NCBI RefSeq assembly: GCF_018130615.1 | Contig: NZ_JAFCKB010000004.1 | Span: 411,699 to 475,698 of the forward strand | Direction: 5' to 3' | Length of the DNA: 64,000 nucleotides | Origin: Bradyrhizobium manausense | Lineage (GTDB): Bacteria; Pseudomonadota; Alphaproteobacteria; Rhizobiales; Xanthobacteraceae | In this document: positions 8,036-15,929 of the stretch, piece after piece | Position numbering within the stretch: position 1 is the first letter of the stretch | Layout of the letters: the number at the start of each line of letters is the position of its first letter | The notes under the pieces: generated by a model | What the model saw: only the letters and a program-made list of their open reading frames with translations | The model's database searches: none | Told to the model about the DNA's origin: nothing | Translations under genes and position numbers: made by a program

Positions 8036-9322
8036 ATGGCGGAAGTCGTCGTAATCGGAGCCGGGCTGAGCGGAACGCTGATGGCCTATGAACTGCTGCC
8101 CCAGTTGAGAAGTGAGGATCGCCTGACCCTGGTTGCGCAGGGCGCAGCCTATCATTTCGTGCCGTCCAATCCCTGGGTGGCGGTCGGCTGGCGCAAGCGC
8201 GATGAGATCGAGATCAATCTCGAGGAGGTCATGAAGCGCAAGGGCGTGCGCCTGCTGACGCAGGGCGCCAAGCGTGTCCGCCCCACGGAAAACCGGGTCG
8301 AGCTCGGCGACGGGACCTCCATCGACTACGACTATCTGGTGGTCGCAACCGGTCCCGAGCTTGCCTTCGACGAAATCCCGGGGCTTGGACCGGAAGGCTA
8401 CACTCAGTCCATCTGTCACGTCGATCATGCGACACGCGCCAAGGAGGCGTTCGAGATACTCGCCGCGAACCCCGGCCCCGTAGTGATCGGCGCGGTGCAG
8501 GGGGCTTCATGCTTCGGGCCGGCCTATGAGTTCCTCTTCATCCTGGAAACGGAGCTGCGCCGGCGAAAGCTGCGCGACCGGGTTCCGATGACGTTCGTCA
8601 CCTCGGAGCCGTATATCGGCCATCTCGGTCTCGACGGCGTCGGTGACACCAAGGGCCTCCTCGAAAGCGAGATGCGCGAGAAGCACATCAAGTGGATTAC
8701 CAACGCGCGCGTCGATAGCATTGCCCCCGGCGTGATGTCGGTGGAGGAGTTCGCGGACAACGGCACCTCCCACAAGGCCCACGAGCTACCGTTCGCCTAT
8801 TCGATGATGTTGCCGGCTTTTCGCGGCGTCGAGGCGGTGCGGGGCATCGAGAAACTGACCAACCCGCGCGGCTTCGTCCTGGTCGACAAGCATCAGCAGA
8901 ACCCGACCTTCCCGAACGTCTTTGCCGTCGGTGTCTGCGTCGCGATCGCGCCGGTCGGCGCGACGCCGGTGCCGGTCGGTGTGCCGAAGACCGGCTTCAT
9001 GATCGAGTCCATGGTGACGGCGACCGCCATGAACATCGGCGCCCTTCTCCGCGGCAAGGCGCCGACGGCGCAACCGACCTGGAACGCAATCTGCCTCGCC
9101 GACTTCGGCGATTCCGGCGTTGCCTTCCTCGCACAGCCGCAGATTCCGCCGCGCAACGTCAACTGGTCGTCCAAGGGCGAGTGGGTGCACTACGCCAAGG
9201 TCGCCTTCGAGAAATACTTCCTTCGCAAGATGCGGCGCGGCGAGAGCGAGCCATTCTACGAGCGCTTCCTGCTCGACAGGCTGAACATCGCCAAGATCAA
9301 GGAGGTCCGGACAGGCACATGA
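8036..9322 (+). CDS. sqr: Sulfide:quinone oxidoreductase, type I
   Basis: 428 residues. The N-terminal VVVIGAGLSG is the FAD dinucleotide fold, and YDYLVVATGPELAF is the second flavin-binding signature. Cysteines lie at 127 (SICHVD), 159 (GASCFGP) and 353 (AICLADFG), the exact numbers of the three essential cysteines of Rhodobacter capsulatus SQR; a further Cys sits at 301. The enzyme oxidises H2S to polysulfide/persulfide and passes electrons to quinone at the periplasmic membrane face. The ATG at 8036 follows GGAGG with 5 nt spacing; the frame stays open upstream but has no such site. It is the first gene of an operon with trxC, the DUF2892 gene and ccoG, divergent from bigR. Confidence 0.9.
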   Translation: MAEVVVIGAGLSGTLMAYELLPQLRSEDRLTLVAQGAAYHFVPSNPWVAVGWRKRDEIEINLEEVMKRKGVRLLTQGAKRVRPTENRVELGDGTSIDYDYLVVATGPELAFDEIPGLGPEGYTQSICHVDHATRAKEAFEILAANPGPVVIGAVQGASCFGPAYEFLFILETELRRRKLRDRVPMTFVTSEPYIGHLGLDGVGDTKGLLESEMREKHIKWITNARVDSIAPGVMSVEEFADNGTSHKAHELPFAYSMMLPAFRGVEAVRGIEKLTNPRGFVLVDKHQQNPTFPNVFAVGVCVAIAPVGATPVPVGVPKTGFMIESMVTATAMNIGALLRGKAPTAQPTWNAICLADFGDSGVAFLAQPQIPPRNVNWSSKGEWVHYAKVAFEKYFLRKMRRGESEPFYERFLLDRLNIAKIKEVRTGT

Positions 9323-9777
9323 GCACCACACGCCAGATCGTTTGTGGTAGTTGCGGGCGCATCAATCGCCTTCCCGCCGAGCGCGCGCCGGAAGGAGCGC
9401 GCTGCGGCGCTTGTCACCAGTCGATGTTCACTGGTCATCCGATCGAGGTGGACGAAGCAGCGTTCGGCCGCCATGTCGCCAACAACGACATTCCCGTGCT
9501 GATCGATGTCTGGGCGCCATGGTGCGGTCCATGCCGCGCCATGGCGCCGATGTTCGAGCGCGCCGCACAACAGCTGGAGCCGAAGGTCCGGCTGCTGAAG
9601 CTCAATTCGGACAACGCGCCTGCCATATCGTCACGTTTCAACATCAGTGGCATCCCGACCTTGCTGTTGATGCGTGACGGCCGTGAGATTGCCCGCCAAG
9701 CGGGCGCGATGGATGCACGCAGCATCGTAGCCTGGACTGAAGCCAGCCTGACCCGTTCGGAACGTGATCATACCTGA
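9319..9777 (+). CDS. trxC: Thioredoxin 2 (zinc-finger thioredoxin)
   Basis: 152 residues. The N-terminal pairs CGSCG (Cys9, Cys12) and CGACH (Cys29, Cys32) form the zinc-binding motif typical of TrxC. The thioredoxin fold carries the active site WCGPC (Cys69, Cys72) and the cis-proline loop GIPTLLL. The start ATGA overlaps the sqr stop, so expression is coupled. In this context it may reduce persulfides formed by SQR or carried on proteins (inference). It is full length for the family, with no missing key residue. Confidence 0.92.
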   Translation: MSTTRQIVCGSCGRINRLPAERAPEGARCGACHQSMFTGHPIEVDEAAFGRHVANNDIPVLIDVWAPWCGPCRAMAPMFERAAQQLEPKVRLLKLNSDNAPAISSRFNISGIPTLLLMRDGREIARQAGAMDARSIVAWTEASLTRSERDHT

Positions 9778-9789
9778 GAGGAGCATGCC

Positions 9790-9993
9790 ATGAATGTCGA
9801 CAAAGCCGTTCTCGCCTTCGCAGGATTCGTCGTCCTGCTCGGACTTGCATTGGGCACATACGTCAATGCGTACTGGTACCTGCTGACGGCCTTTGCCGGG
9901 CTGAACATGTTGCAGGCCTCGTTTACGGGCTTCTGCCCCGCGGCGATCGTGTTCAAGAAGCTAGGCCTGGGCAGCGGCTGCGCGTTCTCGTAG
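9790..9993 (+). CDS. DUF2892 (YgaP-type) small membrane protein
   Basis: 67 residues with two hydrophobic helices (about 8-27 and 31-50) and conserved cysteines at the C-terminal side (GFCPAAIVFKKLGL and SGCAFS). This is the DUF2892 domain that is fused to rhodanese in E. coli YgaP, a protein implicated in sulfur transfer across the inner membrane. Here it stands alone, 12 nt after trxC and with GAGAGGAG upstream of the ATG. Its neighbours support a role in persulfide handling or thiosulfate/thiocyanate movement, but this is inference. Confidence 0.8.
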   Translation: MNVDKAVLAFAGFVVLLGLALGTYVNAYWYLLTAFAGLNMLQASFTGFCPAAIVFKKLGLGSGCAFS

Positions 9994-10029
9994 CGCACCG
10001 ATCTAGACTGTGATGCGGGGGAATTTGCC

Positions 10030-11469
10030 ATGACCGACGACACCTTCATCGAGGGGCCTCTCTACGAGAAGCGAAGGAAGGTCTATCCGCAGTCGGTGCA
10101 CGGCCCGTTCCGCCGCATCAAATGGGCAATTCTCTGCGTGACGCTCGGGACCTATTATCTGCTACCGTTCGTGCGCTGGAATCGCGGGCCCGGCCTGCCC
10201 GACCAGGCCGTGCTGATCGATTTGCCGCATCGCCGCTTCTATTTCTTCTTCATCGAGCTGTGGCCGCAGGAAGTCTATTACTTCACGGGCCTCCTCATCA
10301 TCGCGGCGATGACGCTGTTCCTGATGAACGCAGTCGCCGGCCGGCTTTGGTGCGGCTATTTGTGCCCGCAGACCGTATGGACCGACTTGTTCTACGCGGT
10401 CGAACGCTGGGTCGAGGGCGACCGGCGCGAGCGCATGCAGGGCGACAAGCGCTATTGGACGTTTGACCACGTCCGCAAGGTCGCACTGAAGCATTTTCTC
10501 TGGATCATGATCGCTTGGTGGACCGGCGGCGCATGGGTGCTGTATTTCGACGACGCGCCAACACTGGTGAAGGAGCTCGCCACCTTCCAGGCGCCGTTCA
10601 TCGCCTATCTCTGGATCGGCATCCTGACCGGCACGACATATCTTTTTGCCGGGCACGCCCGCGAACAGACCTGCATCTACATGTGCCCCTGGCCGCGCAT
10701 CCAGGCGGCACTGACCGACGAGTGGGCACTCAACGTCACCTATCGTTACGACCGCGGCGAGCCGCGCATGTCGGTCAAGAAGGCGGAAGCCGCCCGCGCC
10801 CATGGCGATGTCGCCGGTGACTGTGTCGACTGCCACCAATGCATCAATGTCTGCCCGACCGGTGTCGACATCCGCCATGGAATTCAGCTCGGTTGCATCC
10901 AGTGCGGCCTTTGCATCGACGCATGCGACAACGTCATGCGCGACATCGGCCGGCCTACCGGCCTGATCGGCTACGACACCGACATCAACATGCAGCGCCG
11001 CCACGACGGCAAGGCGCCGGTCTACCGCATAATCCGCCCGCGCACGCTGATCTATGCTGCCGCCATCGCCGTCGTCGGGACCATCATGCTCTATACGCTC
11101 GCCACGCGCGCGACGATGGACGTCAACGTGCTGCACGAACGCAATCCGCTGTTCGTCCAGCTCTCGGACGGCGGCGTGCGCAACGACTACACCGTGCGCA
11201 TCCTCAACAAGGGCGCGGAGCGATCGTTCACGCTCGAGGTCTCCGGCCTGCCGGGCGCAACCCTGCGCGTCGCCGGCGTCGAGGCTGGGCCCGAGGGCAA
11301 GCCAGTCGTCGCGGTCGGGCAGGATCAGACACGCGAGATCCGCCTGTCCGTGCAGGTCGGCCCGGCCAATGTCCCGCCGGCGGCGCGCGACATCAACATC
11401 GCCATTACCGACACGGCCGGCGGCGGACACGCAAGCGCCCGCGACCACTTCATCCCAGGTGACCAGTGA
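10030..11469 (+). CDS. ccoG: CcoG/FixG/RdxA-like membrane ferredoxin protein
   Basis: 479 residues. Several TM segments lie in the N-terminal 220 residues, with WCGYLCPQ and CIYMCPWPR cysteine motifs. Two 4Fe-4S ferredoxin motifs follow at Cys265-268-271-275 and Cys289-292-295-299, then one more TM segment (about 345-362) and an Ig-like periplasmic C-terminal domain as in FixG. CcoG reduces Cu(II) for cbb3 oxidase assembly. No ccoNOQP, ccoHIS or fix genes are near; its place as the last gene after sqr-trxC suggests a dedicated paralogue working in sulfide respiration or copper/sulfide homeostasis. That role is inference. Confidence 0.85.
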   Translation: MTDDTFIEGPLYEKRRKVYPQSVHGPFRRIKWAILCVTLGTYYLLPFVRWNRGPGLPDQAVLIDLPHRRFYFFFIELWPQEVYYFTGLLIIAAMTLFLMNAVAGRLWCGYLCPQTVWTDLFYAVERWVEGDRRERMQGDKRYWTFDHVRKVALKHFLWIMIAWWTGGAWVLYFDDAPTLVKELATFQAPFIAYLWIGILTGTTYLFAGHAREQTCIYMCPWPRIQAALTDEWALNVTYRYDRGEPRMSVKKAEAARAHGDVAGDCVDCHQCINVCPTGVDIRHGIQLGCIQCGLCIDACDNVMRDIGRPTGLIGYDTDINMQRRHDGKAPVYRIIRPRTLIYAAAIAVVGTIMLYTLATRATMDVNVLHERNPLFVQLSDGGVRNDYTVRILNKGAERSFTLEVSGLPGATLRVAGVEAGPEGKPVVAVGQDQTREIRLSVQVGPANVPPAARDINIAITDTAGGGHASARDHFIPGDQ

Positions 11470-11475
11470 CATCCA

Positions 11476-11499
11476 CATCCGGCGGTGTGCCGCCGGATG
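11476..11499 (+). terminator. Terminator hairpin of the sqr operon
   Basis: Perfect 10-bp stem CATCCGGCGG / CCGCCGGATG with a TGTG loop, starting 7 nt after the ccoG stop codon. No clear T-run follows, so termination may be Rho-assisted. Confidence 0.6.
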
Positions 11500-11624
11500 C
11501 TCAACGAGACGTTAACAACACCCCTCGAATTGAAGCCGCATCCCAACGGTATTTTCCAATCTTTGCGCTAAGCATGACGGCGTAACGCCGGCTTTTGCCT
11601 TAGCGTGAACGGGGACGACGGGAC

Positions 11625-12788
11625 GTGGTCGACATCGCGCATCAGGCTGCGATCAATCCGGCATCGGCGAAGGATGCAACGGCCGCGCTCGTCCCGCTGA
11701 CGGCGATCGAGCCCGGTCAGTGGCGCGCGCTGGCGCAGCGGGCGATCGAGCCGAACGGCTATTACCTGCCCGCCTGGGAGCTCGCCGTCAGCGCAACCGC
11801 GCGCGGCCGTACCGGCGCCTCGGCCTTGTCCGTCTGCGGCGGCTCCTCGACGCGGCTGATCGGGTTGATGCCGGCGGTCTCGCTCTGGCAGGCCTGGAAG
11901 ATTCCCCTGCCCGCTTTGGTGAGCGCGCATCCCTATGGCACGCTGTGCAGCCCGCTGATCGACCGCGACGCTCCCGTCGAGGCCGCCTCGCGCCTGTTGC
12001 AGCAGGCGCGCAGGGCCGGTGCGCATGCCCTGATCCTGCGCGATGTCGCTCTCGATGGCGCCGCGATGGTGTCGCTCAAGGAAGCGCTCGCCAATGATCG
12101 CCTGAAGCCACGCGTGCTCGGCTCCTATATCCGCGCCAGCCTCGATGCGACACAGGATGGCGACAGGCTGTTGCACGAAGCTCTCGGCGCCAAGAAGCTC
12201 AAGGAGCTGCGCCGGCAACGGCATCGCCTGGAGGAGCATGGCGCAATCAGCTTCGACGTCGCGCGCAAGCCGGACGAAATCCGGCCCGCGCTCGAAACGT
12301 TTCTACAACTCGAAGCCAGTGGCTGGAAGGGCGAGCGCGGCACCGCGCTGATTCAGGACGCAGGCGATGCGGCCTTCGTCCGCCGTGCCGTGCCAGCGCT
12401 CGCCGAAACTGCGCAATGCGACATCATCACGCTCCGCGCCGGCACGACGGCGGTCGCCGCCGGCATCGTGCTGCGCCACCAGGACCGCGCTTTCTTCTTC
12501 AAGCTCGGCATCGACGAGCGCTTCTCGAAATATTCTCCGGGCGTGCAGCTCACGCTCGATCTGACGCGCCACCTCTGCGCCGACCCGGCCATTGCGAGCG
12601 CGGATTCCACTGCGAGCGCCGATCACCCCATGATCAACCCGGTCTGGCGCGGCCGTTTTGCGATCGGCGACGTGCTGATCCCGCTGCGGCGGCATGATCC
12701 GATCGTGGAGCTGATTCACGCGGCTTTGATCGCGCGCGGCCTGGCGCGCGAGACAGCGCGTCGGGCGGTCCACCTGCTCCGAAAATAG
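11625..12788 (+). CDS. GNAT-family (CelD/BcsL-like) acyltransferase
   Basis: 387 residues from a GTG at 11625. The second half (about residues 190-340) resembles the GNAT domain of the CelD/BcsL and FemAB-like families. The ALGAKKLKELRRQRHRLEE segment that opens this domain is very typical, and QDRAFFFKLGIDERFSKYSPGVQL is the acyl-CoA loop region. The N-terminal half is a divergent GNAT-like fold. Members transfer acyl groups in exopolysaccharide or cell-surface biosynthesis. It is a single gene between the sqr operon and a convergent frnE-like gene; the substrate is unknown. Confidence 0.7.
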   Translation: MVDIAHQAAINPASAKDATAALVPLTAIEPGQWRALAQRAIEPNGYYLPAWELAVSATARGRTGASALSVCGGSSTRLIGLMPAVSLWQAWKIPLPALVSAHPYGTLCSPLIDRDAPVEAASRLLQQARRAGAHALILRDVALDGAAMVSLKEALANDRLKPRVLGSYIRASLDATQDGDRLLHEALGAKKLKELRRQRHRLEEHGAISFDVARKPDEIRPALETFLQLEASGWKGERGTALIQDAGDAAFVRRAVPALAETAQCDIITLRAGTTAVAAGIVLRHQDRAFFFKLGIDERFSKYSPGVQLTLDLTRHLCADPAIASADSTASADHPMINPVWRGRFAIGDVLIPLRRHDPIVELIHAALIARGLARETARRAVHLLRK

Positions 12789-12791
12789 GCG

Positions 12792-13457
12792 CTACTCTGC
12801 CGCCTGCGCGTTGATTTCCGCCGAGACCTGGCGGATGGCACGGGCGAGCAGGTTGGGATCCTGGGCGCCGGAGACGGCATATTTCTGCGCGAACACGTAG
12901 GTCGGCACGCCGGAGATGCCCTTCTCGGCAGCCTCCTGCGCGTCGGCCGACACGCGTGCAACGTCCTCGTCGGTGGCAAGGCGCTTGCGCACGTCGTCGG
13001 CATCGAGGCCGATATCGGCAGCCGCCTGCACCAGCACGTTGACGTCGGTGAGATCGCCGCCGTCGCGGAAATAGAGCTCCATCAGGCGCTGCTTCATCTC
13101 GGGCGCCTTGCCGATCGCTTCGGCCCACAGAATCAGGCGGTGGCAGTCAGTGGTGTTGGGCTGGCGCGCGACCAGTTCGGGCTTGTAGACGAGGCCCTCT
13201 TCGCTGGCCGCTGCGACCACACGCCCTGCAATGCCCTTGTAGGCCTCGACCGAACCGAACTTGGTGGTGAGATAGTCCTCGCGGCTGATGCCCTCGCGCG
13301 GCACCCAGGGATTGAGGAAGTAGGGGCGGAAATTCAGCTTGACCGGAACGTCCGGCACCAGCGCGAGCGCGCTCTCGATCCGGTGCTTGCCGATATAGCA
13401 CCACGGGCACACCACGTCGGAGACGACATCGATCTGGAGCGGCTTTAGCGTGCTCAT
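12792..13457 (-). CDS. DsbA-family FrnE-like oxidoreductase
   Basis: 221 residues with the active-site motif CPWC at Cys17-Cys20 right after the first strand (IDVVSDVV). The family's helical insert and the C-terminal GVPTYVF cis-proline loop follow. There is no signal peptide, so it is cytoplasmic, as for FrnE-type thiol oxidoreductases. The ATG at 13457 lies 5 nt from AAGGAGG; a GTG at 13463 is in frame but too close to it. It ends 3 nt from the convergent GNAT gene. The natural substrate is unknown. Confidence 0.85.
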   Translation of the reverse strand: MSTLKPLQIDVVSDVVCPWCYIGKHRIESALALVPDVPVKLNFRPYFLNPWVPREGISREDYLTTKFGSVEAYKGIAGRVVAAASEEGLVYKPELVARQPNTTDCHRLILWAEAIGKAPEMKQRLMELYFRDGGDLTDVNVLVQAAADIGLDADDVRKRLATDEDVARVSADAQEAAEKGISGVPTYVFAQKYAVSGAQDPNLLARAIRQVSAEINAQAAE

Positions 13458-13523
13458 CAGCACCTCCTTCGGGCGAATAAGGGTTGTCCCAAGATAAGCC
13501 GAACCCGCCCCGGAGCAAGGGCG

Positions 13524-14345
13524 CTAAGTCATGGCTGCGGCCATCTGCCTGAGCCGCTCGGCGGTGCGCTCGTCAGCCGGAAAGAACGTCTCCAGCGCCA
13601 GCTCTGACAGGGTGATGTCGACGGGCGTGCCGAACACCATGGTGGTGGAGAAGAAACTTAGTATCTCCCCGTTCTGACGCAGCTTGAAGGGGATCGCGAC
13701 ATTATCGCCCGACAGCGGCCCCGCACGTGCCGGGATCGGATAGCTCTTGAGGTCGTGATAGAGCTTGATGAGTTCGGGATCAGCCGTCACCTCGCATTGC
13801 CGGTGCAGCCGCTCGAGCAGATGCGCGCACCATTCCGCGAGATTGACCGTGCGCGGCGCGAGGCCCTCGGGATGAAAGGCGAGCCGCAGCACGTTGAAGG
13901 GCTGGCCGAGCAGCCGCTCCGGGACGCCGGCGAGCAGCGGCGCGACCATGCGGTTTGCGGAGACCAGGTTCCAGTGCCGGTCATAGGCCAGCGCCGGATT
14001 GGGCTCGTGGGCTTTGAGGACAAGGTCGATCGCCTGCCGGGCTGATTTCAAGGCGGGATCCTCCAGCGGACGCTGCGGAAAGGCCGGCGCGTAGCCGGCC
14101 GCGACCAGCAGTACGTTGCGTTCGCGCAAGGGCACGTCGAGACGTTCGGCGAGCCGAAGCACCATTTCGCGCGAAGGCGCGGCGCGGCCGGTTTCCACGA
14201 AACTCAAATGCCGCGCGGAAATCTCGGCCTCTCCCGCCAGATCGAGCTGGCTCATGCGGCGGCGCTGCCGCCACTCGCGCAAATGGTCGCCGATATGGAT
14301 CGGCTGGCTGCGCTCGGCCTGGGCCGTGGATGCGTGTGCGTTCAT
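13524..14345 (-). CDS. XRE-family regulator with MmyB-like ligand-binding domain
   Basis: 273 residues. Residues about 19-75 are a helix-turn-helix of the XRE type (LREWRQRRRMSQLDLAGEAEISARHLSFVETG). Residues about 105-265 match the MmyB-like domain (DRHWNLVSANRMVAPLLAG, LRLAFHPEGL, SFFSTTMVFGTPVDITLSELALETFFPAD), which is related to PAS and binds small hydrophobic ligands in some members. It is divergent from two small membrane-protein genes, with a near-perfect palindrome between them (14381-14397), so it probably controls them and itself. Confidence 0.85.
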   Translation of the reverse strand: MNAHASTAQAERSQPIHIGDHLREWRQRRRMSQLDLAGEAEISARHLSFVETGRAAPSREMVLRLAERLDVPLRERNVLLVAAGYAPAFPQRPLEDPALKSARQAIDLVLKAHEPNPALAYDRHWNLVSANRMVAPLLAGVPERLLGQPFNVLRLAFHPEGLAPRTVNLAEWCAHLLERLHRQCEVTADPELIKLYHDLKSYPIPARAGPLSGDNVAIPFKLRQNGEILSFFSTTMVFGTPVDITLSELALETFFPADERTAERLRQMAAAMT

Positions 14346-14380
14346 GGCCGAAAACCTACCACGCGCATTTCACCCCATCC

Positions 14381-14397
14381 ATTACCCCTGAGGTAAT
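14381..14397. promoter_or_regulatory. Palindromic operator for the XRE regulator
   Basis: ATTACCCCTGAGGTAAT is an 8-1-8 palindrome with one mismatch (ATTACCCC against ATTACCTC). It sits in the 101-bp gap between the XRE regulator gene (start 14345) and the small gene at 14447. Assignment to this regulator rests on position alone. Confidence 0.55.
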
Positions 14398-14446
14398 CGA
14401 ATCGGACGCCAAACCAGCGCATCTTCGGTCGCAACAGGAGATGACC

Positions 14447-14677
14447 ATGATCGCGCTGCTGCTCTACCGCACTCTCGTCGACCACATCCTACCCTGGGCC
14501 GTGACGTTCGCGACGAGGATGCTGGCGCGCGGGCTCAACATGCCCGAGCCGCTGGTGCATTCGACCGGCGACTATGTGGTCGCACAGGTCACGGCCTTCG
14601 AGCACAGCGTCGGCAGGGGCCTCTGCCCGTTCCGCCTCGCCCGCCTGCTTCGCGCCTGGTGGCGCGGAGTTCGCTGA
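14447..14677 (+). CDS. Small hypothetical protein
   Basis: 76 residues. It has an amphipathic/hydrophobic N-terminal part (IALLLYRTLVDHILPWAVTFATRML) and a basic C terminus (RLLRAWWRGVR). The ATG at 14447 is favoured over that at 14441 because CAGGAG abuts the earlier codon but lies 6 nt from the later one. It is followed after 36 nt by another small membrane gene. Both are divergent from the XRE regulator, so the three genes probably form one regulatory unit. No family is recognised. Confidence 0.5.
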   Translation: MIALLLYRTLVDHILPWAVTFATRMLARGLNMPEPLVHSTGDYVVAQVTAFEHSVGRGLCPFRLARLLRAWWRGVR

Positions 14678-14713
14678 GTTCCCCCGCGTCCACCCCAACC
14701 ACGGAGACCTCCG

Positions 14714-15112
14714 ATGATCGATGCATCCACCTTCCTTCGCCGCGCCCTGCTCGCCGACGCTGTCTTCAGCGGCGTCTCCGCACTCGGCCTTACTTTCGGG
14801 GCCGGCGCATTCGCGGCGCTGTTCAACCTTCCTGAGGCGCTGTTGCGCGAAACCGGCCTGTTCCTGATCGCCTACACCGCGCTGGTCGGCTGGCTGGCCT
14901 CGCGCACAGCGGTGCCGAAACCGCTCGTTCTGCTGGTCGTGGTCGGCAACGCCGCCTGGACGGTAGGCAGCATCGCACTGCTGTTCTCGGGCGTGGTGTC
15001 ACCAAACCTCGCCGGCGAACTGATGGTCGTGGCGCAGGCGATCGCAACCGGCGTGTTCGCAGAACTGCAATATGTGGGTTTGCGGAAGAGTGCGAGCGTG
15101 GCGACTGCGTGA
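14714..15112 (+). CDS. Hypothetical four-helix membrane protein
   Basis: 132 residues with four predicted TM helices (about 10-32, 45-63, 67-90, 98-120) and almost no loops. The N terminus MIDASTFLRRALLADAVFSG and the helix GETGLFLIAYTALV-like segment resemble small DoxX-like or DUF-type inner-membrane proteins seen in Bradyrhizobium, but I cannot name the family with confidence. It follows the small gene at 14447 and is likely controlled with it by the XRE regulator. Confidence 0.6.
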   Translation: MIDASTFLRRALLADAVFSGVSALGLTFGAGAFAALFNLPEALLRETGLFLIAYTALVGWLASRTAVPKPLVLLVVVGNAAWTVGSIALLFSGVVSPNLAGELMVVAQAIATGVFAELQYVGLRKSASVATA

Positions 15113-15169
15113 GGCCACGAAGCCCTGCGTCAGTAGGGCATGACAGAAGAGGTCAGAGCAACGCGCGGA

Positions 15170-15739
15170 TTACGCCCGCGCGCGGCTCTTCTTGGCAACG
15201 GCGTGGCCGTTGAGCTTCTTCGGTTTGGCGCCCTTGTTGGAACTCTTGGCGTCCGCCTTCTGGGCTTTCTGTTCCGCGCGCGCCTTCACTTTGGCGCGTT
15301 CGACACGCGCTTCGGCGCGCTGCTTCTTGCGTTTGTTTTCGCACGAGGGGCACTTGCAGCCGATCGGCTTCAGATAGGCTTTGAAATAGTCGGTGCCGTA
15401 ATCATAGTTGATCTCGTCGCCCGGCTCGATGTTCTTGATGGCGCGGATGAACACCTTGCGCTCGCGCGGGCGGACGTCGGATTCCGCATTCGGGCGGCAG
15501 GAATGGTTGATGTAGCGAGCGAGGTTCTTGCGCACCGAGCCGTCAATGGTCCAGCGGCCATTGAGCTCGAACAGATATTTGTTCTCGATCTCGTCCTGCT
15601 CAGGAATGCGGCAGTCCAGGATCGGTCCGAAATAACGGATGATCCGGGTGCCTTTCTTGATCGGCATGGTGGCGAAGAGGCCAAGTCCGGTCTTGGAACG
15701 GCCGACGCGATAGGATTTGCGGGGAGCGATGGCTGGCAT
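15170..15739 (-). CDS. SET-domain protein lysine methyltransferase
   Basis: 189 residues. The SET core spans about residues 8-118: the RSKTGLGLFA opening, YFGPIL, the pseudoknot motifs RYINHSCRPNAE (residues 75-86) and GDEINYDYG (residues 107-115). A post-SET CKCPSC (Cys128, Cys130, Cys133) completes the zinc site seen in eukaryotic enzymes. A Lys/Ala-rich basic tail of about 50 residues resembles a histone-H1-like DNA-binding tail. The start at 15739 (MPAIAPRKSYRVG) gives a normal N terminus; a TTG at 15781 is unlikely. Substrate unknown; some bacterial SET enzymes modify histone-like proteins. Confidence 0.85.
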   Translation of the reverse strand: MPAIAPRKSYRVGRSKTGLGLFATMPIKKGTRIIRYFGPILDCRIPEQDEIENKYLFELNGRWTIDGSVRKNLARYINHSCRPNAESDVRPRERKVFIRAIKNIEPGDEINYDYGTDYFKAYLKPIGCKCPSCENKRKKQRAEARVERAKVKARAEQKAQKADAKSSNKGAKPKKLNGHAVAKKSRARA

Positions 15740-15929
15740 GATCGAGAGGAAACGTGGACGCGAACAGGGCCGAATGCCCAAGCGAGGCCGCTCTTCTAGA
15801 ACGATTCCGCGCCGCTGTCAGGTCTATCCGGCCCGCGTCTGAGCCTTGCCCACAGTGAAGATGTCGATTGATGGAGTTCCGCAAGCTGCAGACACCATCA
15901 CGGCGACTGTCACATCGGCCTGCCCGGCA

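Noticed and set aside
10030-11469. ccoG as part of a cbb3 oxidase assembly cluster
   Set aside because: No ccoNOQP, ccoH, ccoI or ccoS gene is near and it is at the end of the sqr operon, so a standard fix/cco cluster is not supported.
11513-11524. GTTAACAACACC as a CtrA half-site
   Set aside because: It lacks the CCAT/ATGG flank and a second TTAA, and sits upstream of an acyltransferase gene with no link to the cell cycle.
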